Source of the DNA: Bacteroides stercorirosoris
Lineage (GTDB): Bacteria; Bacteroidota; Bacteroidia; Bacteroidales; Bacteroidaceae
Direction of reading: 5' to 3'
Assembly: GCF_900142015.1 (NCBI RefSeq)
Contig: NZ_FQZN01000039.1
Coordinates: 1-45,826, forward strand
DNA length: 45,826 nucleotides
Position 1 is the stretch's first letter, and every line of letters starts with the position of its first letter. A model generated the notes under the pieces. That model ran no database searches. It saw only the letters and a program-made list of their open reading frames with translations, and was not told the DNA's origin. Positions 16,656 to 24,530 of this stretch are shown piece after piece. Position numbers and translations under genes: made by a program.

Positions 16656-18179
16656 TTAGTGTTTAAAATGACGGATTCCCGTAACCACCATTGCGATGTC
16701 ATGTTCATTGCAATAGTCGAACGAGAGTTGGTCCTTGATCGAGCCACCCGGCTGGATAACCGCAGTCACACCTTCGCCTCCGGCTATTTCTACGCAGTCG
16801 GGGAAGGGGAAGAAAGCGTCGGATGCCATCACGGCACCTTTCAGGTCGAAGCCGAAGTTCTTGGCTTTTTCGATAGCTTGTTTCAGAGCATCCACACGTG
16901 AGGTCTGCCCTACACCGCTTGCCAGCAATTGCTTGCCTTTTGCCAGTACGATGGCGTTGGACTTGCTGTTCTTCACGATCTTGTTGGCAAAGAGCATATC
17001 TTCTATTTCCTGTGCGGTAGGAGCCTTGGTAGTCACTGTCTTCAAATCTTCCGGTTGCTCGATGTTCAGGTCACGATCCTGCACCAGCACACCGTTCAGC
17101 AATGAACGGAACTGTTTTTTCGGCAATGTGGTCGGCTTGCGAACCAAGATGATACGGTTCTTCTTCTGTCCCAAGATTTCCAGTGCATCCACATCGTAGT
17201 CGGGAGCGATAATTACTTCAAAGAATATCTTGTTGATTTCTTCGGCGGCTTCCTTGTCAATCACACCGTTGGTGATGAGCACACCACCAAAAGCAGATAC
17301 GGGGTCACCTGCCAATGCATCGTTCCATGCTTCGAGCACCGTGGGGCGTGAAGCCAGACCGCAAGCATTGTTATGCTTCAATACGGCAAACGTTATATCA
17401 TCGAATTCGTCTATCAAGTCAACGGCAGCGTTGATATCAAGCAGGTTGTTGTAGGAGATTTCTTTTCCATGAATCTGGTCGAACATTCCTTCCAGGTTTC
17501 CATAGAAGTAACCCTTCTGGTGCGGGTTTTCTCCGTAACGCAAAGTCTTCTGATTGTTGGCGGAGCAGCGGAATGCCGAACCTTCTTCGCCGTCGAAGTA
17601 ATTGAAGATGGCTGAGTCATAGTGAGAAGAAACGGCAAACGCCTCTTTGGCAAACCAACGGCGTTCTTCGATGGAGGTTGTAGCTCCGTGTTCCATCAGC
17701 ATATCGCGGAATGGCTGGTACTGGGCCTGAGAAGCTATAATCACTACGTCGTTAAAGTTCTTGGCAGCGGCACGAATCAAGGAGATGCCGCCTATATCTA
17801 TCTTCTCGATAATAGCCGGTTCGTCGGCACCGGAAGCCACGGTGGCTTCAAACGGATACAGGTCGACAATAACGAGGTCTATTTCGGGAATTTCATATTT
17901 TTCTATCTGTTGCATATCCTGTTCCAGTCCGCGGCGGCAAAGAATACCACCGAACACCTTCGGGTGCAAGGTTTTCACACGTCCTCCCAGGATAGAGGGA
18001 TATGTTGTCAGGTCTTCCACTGCCTTGCAGGGATAACCCAGGGATTCTATAAACTGACGAGTTCCGCCTGTTGACAGAAACTCAACTCCTTCTTCATGTA
18101 GTTTGGTAATGATTTCATCCAAACCTTCCTTATGGTAAACCGATACCAGAGCGGTTTTAATTCTTTTTGTTTCAGACAT
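16656..18179 (-). CDS. purH: Bifunctional AICAR transformylase / IMP cyclohydrolase
   Basis: 507 aa from the ATG at 18177-18179 (MSETKRIKTALVSVYHKEG). An upstream TTG-initiated extension to 18209 would cover the promoter element and is rejected. It carries the last two steps of IMP synthesis. The N-terminal IMP cyclohydrolase part has FLSTGGTRQFIES and GGRVKTLHPKVFGGIL. The C-terminal transformylase part has the catalytic KHNNACG region and ends DAFFPFPD...GGSIKDQ...VVTGIRHFKH. It is first in the leftward run that continues into mreB. An own promoter lies just upstream, and a terminator beyond that separates it from the M13 peptidase. Confidence 0.97.
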   Translation of the reverse strand: MSETKRIKTALVSVYHKEGLDEIITKLHEEGVEFLSTGGTRQFIESLGYPCKAVEDLTTYPSILGGRVKTLHPKVFGGILCRRGLEQDMQQIEKYEIPEIDLVIVDLYPFEATVASGADEPAIIEKIDIGGISLIRAAAKNFNDVVIIASQAQYQPFRDMLMEHGATTSIEERRWFAKEAFAVSSHYDSAIFNYFDGEEGSAFRCSANNQKTLRYGENPHQKGYFYGNLEGMFDQIHGKEISYNNLLDINAAVDLIDEFDDITFAVLKHNNACGLASRPTVLEAWNDALAGDPVSAFGGVLITNGVIDKEAAEEINKIFFEVIIAPDYDVDALEILGQKKNRIILVRKPTTLPKKQFRSLLNGVLVQDRDLNIEQPEDLKTVTTKAPTAQEIEDMLFANKIVKNSKSNAIVLAKGKQLLASGVGQTSRVDALKQAIEKAKNFGFDLKGAVMASDAFFPFPDCVEIAGGEGVTAVIQPGGSIKDQLSFDYCNEHDIAMVVTGIRHFKH

Positions 18180-18206
18180 GGATTTGCGTATTAACGATTT
18201 GATGTG

Positions 18207-18214
18207 CAAAGGTA
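18207..18214 (-). promoter_or_regulatory. Bacteroides-type -7 element for purH
   Basis: TACCTTTG on the minus strand, 27 bp upstream of the purH ATG. It supports the start at 18179 rather than the longer frame. No purine riboswitch is visible; the leader is about 20 nt. Confidence 0.6.
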
Positions 18215-18265
18215 CTAAAAATGTTTATTTGCACATATACTCAAACACAATAAATTAGGTATAAT

Positions 18266-18304
18266 TAAAAAAGGCAGTAATCCTGTTTAGGATTTACTGC
18301 CTTT
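18266..18304 (-). terminator. Terminator behind the M13 peptidase gene
   Basis: A long stem (18270-18283 with 18290-18304) reading aaaggcagtaa-tcc is followed on the minus strand by TTTTTTAATT. It ends leftward transcription arriving from the peptidase gene before the purH promoter. Confidence 0.75.
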
Positions 18305-18380
18305 ATCTTTCTTTTTTGCTGAATAGGGAGCCAAATAGTTCCTGTTTAAACAAGGTTTTCCTGCCACTATATCAGCAAGG

Positions 18381-18468
18381 TTTTGCCATCACTGTGGCAA
18401 GACTTTGCCATAGGCTTGGCACAATTGTGCCATAGGCATGGCAAAACTGTGCCACCGCGGTGGCAAAA
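18381..18468. repeat. Array of four 22-bp palindromic units
   Basis: GCCA occurs at 18385, 18407, 18429 and 18451 and TGGC at 18395, 18417, 18439 and 18461, an exact 22-bp period in both arms. Each unit is a hairpin of the type ttGCCA-N6-TGGCaa; the loop bases vary, while the caaaac linker is partly conserved. It lies directly after the stop of the M13 peptidase gene (18470) and before its terminator, so it would be transcribed in that 3' untranslated region. It is not CRISPR-like, because there are no unique spacers between the units. Confidence 0.8.
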
Positions 18469-18469
18469 C

Positions 18470-20506
18470 TTACCAGATAGAGACGCGTTCTTCTACGGGT
18501 ACGAACATCGGATCTTTTTCTGTAATGCCGAATGCCTCATACCATGCTGCGATGTGCGGCAATGCAGCGTCTACACGCCATTTGCCCAAAGAGTGTACAT
18601 CTATCTTCGTGAGTTGCAGGATAGCTTCGGGACGGGTGTTGTTGGCCCAAACGTTGGCATAAGCCAGGAAGAAACGTTGTTCGGGAGTGAAACCGTCTTT
18701 CACTTCCAGCGGAGCGGCAGCCGTAGCAGCCTTGAATGCCTGGAAAGAAACCTGCAAACCACCGTGGTCGGCAATGTTCTCACCCAGTGTCATACGTCCA
18801 TTGGCATGTACACCCGGAGCCACTTCGATGCTGTCGAAGAAGGCAACCATCACATCAGCGCGTTTCTCAAAGTTCTTGGCATCTTCTTCGGTCCACCAGT
18901 CTTTCAGGTTACCGTCTTTGTCGTACTGACGGCCTTGGTCGTCGAATCCGTGTGTCATCTCATGACCGATTACCACACCGATAGCACCATAGTTGAAGGC
19001 ATCGTCGGCTTCCATGTCGAAGAACGGGTATTGCAGGATACCGGCAGGGAAACAGATTTCATTCGTTGTCGGGTTGTAATAAGCGTTTACGGTTTGCGGA
19101 GTCATCAGCCATTCGTCCTTGTCCACCGGTTTGCCAGCTTTCGCAACCATTTCGGCATAGCCCCACAGGTTGGCACGTTTGATGTTATTCCAGTATGAGT
19201 CGTCTTTGATTTCCAGTGTGGAATAATCTTTCCACGTGTCAGGATAACCAATCTTCACGTGGAAGGTAGCCAGTTTTTCCTGTGCTTTCTGTTTGGTTTC
19301 GTCGCTCATCCAGGGCAGGTTGTTGATGCGTTCGCCCAGGCTCGTCTGAAGATTCTTCACCAAAGTCACCATACGTTCTTTGGCAGCGGCAGGGAAATAT
19401 TTCTCTACGTACATCTGTCCCACAGCTTCGCCCAGTGCAGAGCTGACAACAGAAACAGCGGTCTTCCAACGAGGTTGCATCTCCTGTGTTCCGGACATGG
19501 TACGGTCGTAGAAGTCGAAGTTTTGTTGGGCGATCCCGTCACTCAAGTAGTTGGCGGAAGCATCAATCAGCTTCCATTGCAGGTAGAGCGATTGCTGGTC
19601 AACAGGCAATGTATCCAGAATCTTGGCAGCTTCAGCCAAAGAGGCAGGCTGGCCTACAATGATTTCCTTTACATCTTTCAGGCCAAGCTCTGACAGATAA
19701 GCATCCCAGTTGAAAGTAGGATAGTTCTTCTTTATCTCTTCCATGCTCATCTTGTTGTAGTTGGCATGCGGGTCGCGCAGTTCGGTGCGAGAGCGGAAAG
19801 CTTTAGCAAGGCGAGTTTCTACGTCCATCACTACTTCCATGCCTTTCTTGGCAGTAGCCTCATCGAAGCCGGCCAACTGATACATCTTCTGCACGTGAGT
19901 ACGGAAAGCATCGCGGATAGCGGTAGTGGAAGGGTCGGCAGCCAGATAATAGTCACGTTCGCCCATACTCAAACCGCTTTGGTAAGTTTGTACGGCATTC
20001 TCGTTACTGTTCATCTCATCGGCGGCAACATACATTCCGAGGTAAGCGCCGATGCCTTGCTTGCGCAAGTTAGCCAGCAGGGCATAGACATCTTGTTTGT
20101 CTTTCAGAGCGGCAATCTGCTCCAGGTCGGCTTTAATAGGGGCAACACCTTCCTGGTTCAGCTTCACACTGTCCATAGCAATTTTGTAGAGGTCGCCCAC
20201 TTTCTGAGCCACACTACCGGCTTCGTGCTGGGTAGCGGCAAGTTCCTCAATCAGACCTTGTATCTGCTTGCGGTTGTTCTCGGCAAGTTCGGTGAAAGAG
20301 CCGTACTGTGAATACTCAGCCGAAAGGGGATGGCCTTCAATCCAACCGCCACAGGCGTACTGATAGAAACTACTTCCCGGAAGGGCAGTCGTGTCAAGAT
20401 TGGCAAGTTTGATGCCGGCTGTCAATTCAGCCTTCTGCTTGCCCGTACCGCATCCTGCCGTCATAAGGCAAATTGCAGCGAAAGGTAAATACTTGGTAAA
20501 TCTCAT
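18470..20506 (-). CDS. pepO: M13 family metallopeptidase lipoprotein (PepO/neprilysin-like)
   Basis: 678 aa from the ATG at 20504-20506. A start 11 codons earlier is possible but would lie ahead of the signal sequence. The signal ends MTAGC (lipobox), so it is a lipid-anchored envelope protease. The zinc site is HEMTH (515-519) with downstream glutamate E576 in GENIADHGG, both standard for M13. The C-terminal motif region ending VERVSIW is also typical (family proteins end C-x-x-W or similar). It cleaves short peptides outside the cytoplasm. It starts 30 bp after the ABC-F gene and is followed by the palindrome array and terminator. Confidence 0.92.
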   Translation of the reverse strand: MRFTKYLPFAAICLMTAGCGTGKQKAELTAGIKLANLDTTALPGSSFYQYACGGWIEGHPLSAEYSQYGSFTELAENNRKQIQGLIEELAATQHEAGSVAQKVGDLYKIAMDSVKLNQEGVAPIKADLEQIAALKDKQDVYALLANLRKQGIGAYLGMYVAADEMNSNENAVQTYQSGLSMGERDYYLAADPSTTAIRDAFRTHVQKMYQLAGFDEATAKKGMEVVMDVETRLAKAFRSRTELRDPHANYNKMSMEEIKKNYPTFNWDAYLSELGLKDVKEIIVGQPASLAEAAKILDTLPVDQQSLYLQWKLIDASANYLSDGIAQQNFDFYDRTMSGTQEMQPRWKTAVSVVSSALGEAVGQMYVEKYFPAAAKERMVTLVKNLQTSLGERINNLPWMSDETKQKAQEKLATFHVKIGYPDTWKDYSTLEIKDDSYWNNIKRANLWGYAEMVAKAGKPVDKDEWLMTPQTVNAYYNPTTNEICFPAGILQYPFFDMEADDAFNYGAIGVVIGHEMTHGFDDQGRQYDKDGNLKDWWTEEDAKNFEKRADVMVAFFDSIEVAPGVHANGRMTLGENIADHGGLQVSFQAFKAATAAAPLEVKDGFTPEQRFFLAYANVWANNTRPEAILQLTKIDVHSLGKWRVDAALPHIAAWYEAFGITEKDPMFVPVEERVSIW

Positions 20507-20535
20507 TCTTGTATTATTAAATTGGTTGATACATG

Positions 20536-22503
20536 TCATTGGTTACCGCGCGCTTCTTCCAGTTCGGTAGAAGCAGTGTCCCACTCTTCCATCACGGAGT
20601 CGAGTTGTTGTTTCAACTTCTGATGTTGTTCGTAGAGTGCCATGTCCGAAGCGCCTTCGGGAGTTGCCATCCTGGCTTCGAGAATGGCGATGGCGGATTC
20701 TGTCTGCTCTATTTCCTCTTCACAGTCGGCAACGCGGCGTTCCAGTTTCTTGAGTTTCTTGTTCAACTCCTTTTGCTCCTCGTAAGAGAGTTTTGCGCCG
20801 GAAGCCTGTGCTGCCACATCCTTATCGGTGTTATCCTTTCCGTTGGAGGGGGAAGCTGAAAGTGTCGGTGATTTCTGCAACTCATTCAGGCTTTCTATCT
20901 GCTTTTTCTGCAAGAAGTCGTAGATGCCGCCGAGGTGTTCTTTCACAACACCACCACCGAACTCATATACTTTAGTCGCAAGCCCGTCAAGGAAATCACG
21001 GTCGTGGCTGACTAATATCACTGTCCCGTCAAATTCGCGGATGGCATCTTTCAGCACATCTTTAGAACGCATATCGAGGTGATTGGTCGGTTCGTCCAGT
21101 ATCAGGAAGTTCACCGGTTCCAGCAGGAGCTTAATCATTGCCAGACGGGTGCGTTCACCGCCCGAAAGAACTTTCACCTTCTTGTCGGAAGCCTCACCGC
21201 CGAACATGAAAGCACCGAGAATATCGCGTATCTTCGTACGGATGTCTCCCACTGCCACACGGTCGATGGTATCGAACACCGTAAGAGTTTCATCAAGAAG
21301 CTGTGCCTGGTTCTGGGCGAAATATCCTATCTGGACGTTATGCCCCAAAGTCAGCTTTCCGGTATAATCGGTTATCTCATCCATGATACACTTCACGAGG
21401 GTGGATTTACCTTCGCCGTTCTTACCGACGAACGCTACTTTCTCACCGCGGTTGATGGTGAGGTTCACATCATGGAAGATGACATGGTCGCCGTAGGCTT
21501 TGGCTACATCCTCGCAGATGACGGGGTAGCTTCCGCTACGGCTACTGCATACGAATTTCAGGCGCAGCGCCGAGTTGTCTTCTTCGTCCACTTCGATGCG
21601 GTCTATCTTTTCCAGTTGCTTGATGCGGCTTTGCACTTGCACGGCTTTCGTAGCCTTATAACGGAAACGTTCGATGAAAGCCTCGGTGTCCTCTATCTGT
21701 TTCTGCTGGTTTTCGTAGGCACGGAGTTGTTGCTCGCGGCGTTCCTTCCGCAGCACGACGAACTCATCGTACTTCACTTTGTAGTCATAAATCTGTCCGC
21801 AGGTGATTTCGATGGTACGTGTGGTGACGTTATTGAGGAAAGCACGGTCGTGGCTTACCAGTACTACTGCGTTGGCACGGGTAGAGAGGAAATTTTCCAG
21901 CCATTGAATACTCTCGATGTCAAGGTGATTGGTAGGCTCATCGAGCAACAGCACATCGGGACGGCGAAGCAAGAGTTTTGCCAACTCAATACGCATACGC
22001 CAGCCACCGGAAAACTCACTGGTGGAGCGGTCGAAGTCCTCACGACTGAATCCCAGACCTTGCAGGGTCCGTTCTATTTCGGCACGGAAGTTGGTGCCGC
22101 CCATCATCAGGAAACGTTCGTTCTCATGGGTGAAGCGGTCGATAAGTTTATGGTAATCTTCGCTGTCGTAATCGGTGCGTTCGGCAAGCTGCCGGTTCAT
22201 GCGTTCGATGTTGGCCTGCATCTCGAAGATGTGTTCAAAGGCAAGTTCGGCTTCCTGCATCACCGTGTGATTATCGCTGAGGATCATCACCTGGGGCAGG
22301 TAACCGATAGTACATTCACGGGGAACTGCAACAACGCCGGAAGTGGGCTGCTGCAAGCCAGCCAATATTTTAAGCATGGTAGATTTGCCCGCACCATTCT
22401 TGCCCACCAGGGCGATACGGTCTTTTTTGTTGATAACGTAAGAGACGTCTTCGAACAAAGGCGTGGCGTTGAATTCCACCTTCAGTCCTTCTACTGATAT
22501 CAT
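20536..22503 (-). CDS. ABC-F family ATPase (ribosome-associated translation factor)
   Basis: 655 aa with two ABC domains and no membrane segments. Walker A motifs are GKNGAGKS (about 35-42) and GKNGEGKS (about 362), signature motifs are SGGW and LSGGE, and both halves have LLLDEPTNHLD or LILDEPTNHLD with SHDR switch regions. Between them is the linker helix pair (ENQQKQIEDTEAFIERFRYKATKAVQVQSR), which in this family reaches into the ribosomal P/E region. A C-terminal coiled coil (about 580-650) is of the YheS/Uup style. A general translation factor is likelier than antibiotic resistance, but the subfamily cannot be fixed by eye. It probably shares a message with pepO. Confidence 0.93.
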   Translation of the reverse strand: MISVEGLKVEFNATPLFEDVSYVINKKDRIALVGKNGAGKSTMLKILAGLQQPTSGVVAVPRECTIGYLPQVMILSDNHTVMQEAELAFEHIFEMQANIERMNRQLAERTDYDSEDYHKLIDRFTHENERFLMMGGTNFRAEIERTLQGLGFSREDFDRSTSEFSGGWRMRIELAKLLLRRPDVLLLDEPTNHLDIESIQWLENFLSTRANAVVLVSHDRAFLNNVTTRTIEITCGQIYDYKVKYDEFVVLRKERREQQLRAYENQQKQIEDTEAFIERFRYKATKAVQVQSRIKQLEKIDRIEVDEEDNSALRLKFVCSSRSGSYPVICEDVAKAYGDHVIFHDVNLTINRGEKVAFVGKNGEGKSTLVKCIMDEITDYTGKLTLGHNVQIGYFAQNQAQLLDETLTVFDTIDRVAVGDIRTKIRDILGAFMFGGEASDKKVKVLSGGERTRLAMIKLLLEPVNFLILDEPTNHLDMRSKDVLKDAIREFDGTVILVSHDRDFLDGLATKVYEFGGGVVKEHLGGIYDFLQKKQIESLNELQKSPTLSASPSNGKDNTDKDVAAQASGAKLSYEEQKELNKKLKKLERRVADCEEEIEQTESAIAILEARMATPEGASDMALYEQHQKLKQQLDSVMEEWDTASTELEEARGNQ

Positions 22504-22533
22504 AATGTCAATGAAATTTAGCGTTTAAGACTG

Positions 22534-22541
22534 CAAAGGTA
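22534..22541 (-). promoter_or_regulatory. Bacteroides-type -7 element for the ABC-F gene
   Basis: TACCTTTG on the minus strand, about 30 bp upstream of the ATG. A TTG at 22564-22566 (minus strand) lies 22 bp further upstream, slightly long for a -33 box. Confidence 0.55.
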
Positions 22542-22730
22542 GTGATTTTCGGGAGTTTGTCTTCAATTTTAAGTCAGAAAGAAGACATCCGATACAACAT
22601 TTCCAGAATTAGCACTACTTATTTCACTCTACGCTGTTCAGCCTTGCGAAGTAAGCGGTGGAAAGGTTCACTTAATCTCTTCCACTCATCATTTGATATA
22701 ACTTTCTAATGAATTATCCTTCCGCCAGCT

Positions 22731-22761
22731 TTGGTAAATTAGAAGAATACATCTACCTTTA
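22731..22761 (+). promoter_or_regulatory. Promoter of the kinase/PqqD/exporter operon
   Basis: TTG at 22731-22733 is followed after 20 bp by TACCTTTA at 22754-22761, one mismatch from the TAnnTTTG consensus. This places the transcription start near 22768, downstream of the first possible ATG of the kinase gene, and so favours the start at 22805. Confidence 0.5.
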
Positions 22762-22804
22762 CGTCGTACATACAAACAACAACCCAATTACTATACAAAA
22801 AAGA

Positions 22805-23725
22805 ATGAAAGAGGAACGCAATGCGCAACTATTTCGGGTAGGTCCTTGCCTGTTCGGCACTTCATCTTCTATTCCGGGCTGGAAGTCAGAGGAACTTATC
22901 CCTTCCCTGAGCCCTTTCCTGCTGCCGGAAAAAGAAATCCTGGAAAACAAGAGTAAGATTATCTTCTCACTCAACATTCAGCCGGAAAAAGGAAGCAACG
23001 AGAAAGATAATTCGCAATACCACCAACTCGTAGAGTTTGAGTGGGAAGGTGCCACGTGCAGAATCAGCGCACTACCCGGCACCGACTCGCACCTCATCAG
23101 CATTCTTGCGCCGAACGACACAAAAGAATATTCAGCTTATTTCCACTCCGACTTTGCCACAGGCACGCTGTCTCTGCATGAGACAGAAGCAGATGCATTC
23201 GTACTCAATAATATTCTGATGATGGTGTATGCATTCAAGACCGCCTGCACTGATACCGTACTGATGCACGCCTCCGTCATTAAGAAAGACGGGAAAGGCT
23301 ACCTCTTTTTAGGGAAAAGCGGAACAGGAAAGAGTACGCACACCCGGCTGTGGCTGGAAAACATTCCCGGTTGCGAGCTACTGAATGATGATAATCCTAT
23401 CGTGCATTATAATAAGGAAACCGGAGAGACCACCGTCTACGGCTCACCCTGGAGCGGAAAGACGCCCTGCTACAAGGATGATTCAGTTCCGGCAGGCGCA
23501 TTCGTCCGCTTGGAGCAGGCACCGGAGAATATCATAAAGAAAGAAGGAGCAGCACGTGCATTCGCCTCCCTGTTGCCCGCCTGTTCCTGCCTGAAAGTAG
23601 TGGAAGAACTGAACAACGGCGTCATAGAAACGGTGAAACTCCTTGCCGCCAACCTACCGGTCTACCACCTGAAATGCCTGCCTGACAGGGCAGCAGCCGA
23701 ACTAAGTTTCAACACCATCAGATAA
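22805..23725 (+). CDS. HPr-kinase-like P-loop kinase of a RiPP-type cluster
   Basis: 306 aa from the ATG at 22805. A frame from 22709 adds 32 residues but begins upstream of the promoter. The C-terminal half has the HPrK layout: LMHASVI (H155), P-loop GKSGTGKST at 170-178, then LLNDDNPIV and YGSPWSGK. In lasso-peptide clusters such as paeninodin, a related kinase phosphorylates the C-terminal serine of the precursor, so a peptide rather than HPr is the likely substrate. The N-terminal 120 residues are variable and may recognise the substrate. Four further genes follow in the same direction with small gaps. No HPr gene is nearby, which argues against sugar regulation. Confidence 0.75.
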   Translation: MKEERNAQLFRVGPCLFGTSSSIPGWKSEELIPSLSPFLLPEKEILENKSKIIFSLNIQPEKGSNEKDNSQYHQLVEFEWEGATCRISALPGTDSHLISILAPNDTKEYSAYFHSDFATGTLSLHETEADAFVLNNILMMVYAFKTACTDTVLMHASVIKKDGKGYLFLGKSGTGKSTHTRLWLENIPGCELLNDDNPIVHYNKETGETTVYGSPWSGKTPCYKDDSVPAGAFVRLEQAPENIIKKEGAARAFASLLPACSCLKVVEELNNGVIETVKLLAANLPVYHLKCLPDRAAAELSFNTIR

Positions 23726-23740
23726 GTAAACGATAAGCGA

Positions 23741-24196
23741 ATGATAAGCAGCGGCCAAAAAAAAATTATCCCCAACGAAATACTACTGCCCGAAGTAGCA
23801 CGTCTCATCAGCGAAGGGCACACCGTGACGTTGACTGTACGGGGCAACAGTATGAATCCTTTCCTTGTAGACCGCCGCGACCGCATCGTCTTAGGTCCTT
23901 TCACCGAAGCCGACCTGCAACCGGGCGTTGCCGTCCTGGCGAGGGAAAGCATGGGACGCATCGTCTTCCACCGCATTATCCACCGCAACGGACGGGAACT
24001 GACGCTACTGGGCGACGGAAACCTGAAAGCAACCGAACAGACCAGCGTAGCAGACGTCATGGGAATCATGGTTGCCGCCATCCGCAAAGACAAAGAATAT
24101 CCTTGCAACGGGCAAACCTGGCAGCGATATTCTTCCTGGTGGATGAGACTGACACCCATAAGACGCTGGCTGCTGGCAATATTCAGAAGAATATAA
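23741..24196 (+). CDS. S24/S26-type (signal-peptidase-like) serine peptidase
   Basis: 151 aa. GNSMNPFL contains the nucleophile S37. DRIVLGPF and VFHRII (H77) with LLGDGN follow in S26 order. A His in place of the usual bacterial Lys suggests the Ser-His type seen in archaeal and eukaryotic signal peptidases. There is no N-terminal membrane helix, only a basic amphipathic C-terminus (RRWLLAIFRRI) that could lie on the membrane. Placed between the kinase and the PqqD protein, it may remove the leader of a modified peptide. 15 bp separate it from the kinase gene. Confidence 0.7.
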   Translation: MISSGQKKIIPNEILLPEVARLISEGHTVTLTVRGNSMNPFLVDRRDRIVLGPFTEADLQPGVAVLARESMGRIVFHRIIHRNGRELTLLGDGNLKATEQTSVADVMGIMVAAIRKDKEYPCNGQTWQRYSSWWMRLTPIRRWLLAIFRRI

Positions 24197-24262
24197 CTTG
24201 CAAGGGTGAATAATGATCCGCCCGGCATACATACAACAATAACATCAATAATTATACAAACC

Positions 24263-24529
24263 ATGAAAATCAAGAAAGACTTTACCCTCCACCAAGTCGG
24301 CGATGAGCATATCATCATGCACAACGGCACCGGCAACGTAGATTTCAACAATATCATCAGTCTGAACCCCACAGCCGCCCGACTTTGGGAAAGTGTAGAA
24401 GGTAAGGAGTTTGATGCCGAAACGCTCACCACCTACCTCACGGAGCACTACGAAGTAGAAGCAGACACCGCCGCACGCGATGCCCGCCAACTGATAAAGG
24501 ACTGGCTGGAAGCCGGAATCATAGAATAA
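24263..24529 (+). CDS. PqqD-like peptide chaperone (RiPP recognition element)
   Basis: 88 aa from the ATG at 24263. A GTG start at 24206 would add an unconserved leader. It has the PqqD fold pattern: three beta strands (VGDEHIIMH, NVDFNNIISLN), then LNPTAARLWESVEG and helical segments ending QLIKDWLEAGIIE. Stand-alone proteins of this type bind the leader of a ribosomally made peptide and hand it to modifying enzymes (equivalent to lasso B1). Its stop is 1 bp before the nucleotidyltransferase start, so translation is coupled. Confidence 0.85.
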   Translation: MKIKKDFTLHQVGDEHIIMHNGTGNVDFNNIISLNPTAARLWESVEGKEFDAETLTTYLTEHYEVEADTAARDARQLIKDWLEAGIIE

Positions 24530-24530
24530 G

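Noticed and set aside
18180..18209. Longer purH starting at a TTG (18209)
   Set aside because: The extension overlaps the -7 promoter element and lacks family similarity; the ATG at 18179 gives the normal N-terminus.
18381..18468. CRISPR-like array
   Set aside because: Units are palindromic and directly adjacent with a 22-bp period and no unique spacers; no cas genes are present.
21079..22497. Long plus-strand open frame opposite the ABC-F gene
   Set aside because: Antisense shadow; the ABC-F protein on the minus strand has complete motifs.
20536..22503. Antibiotic-resistance ABC-F protein
   Set aside because: Layout with C-terminal coiled coil and housekeeping neighbours fits general translation factors better; no resistance-type context.
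22709..22804. Upstream ATG for the HPr-kinase-like gene
   Set aside because: It lies upstream of the predicted transcription start from the promoter at 22731-22761.
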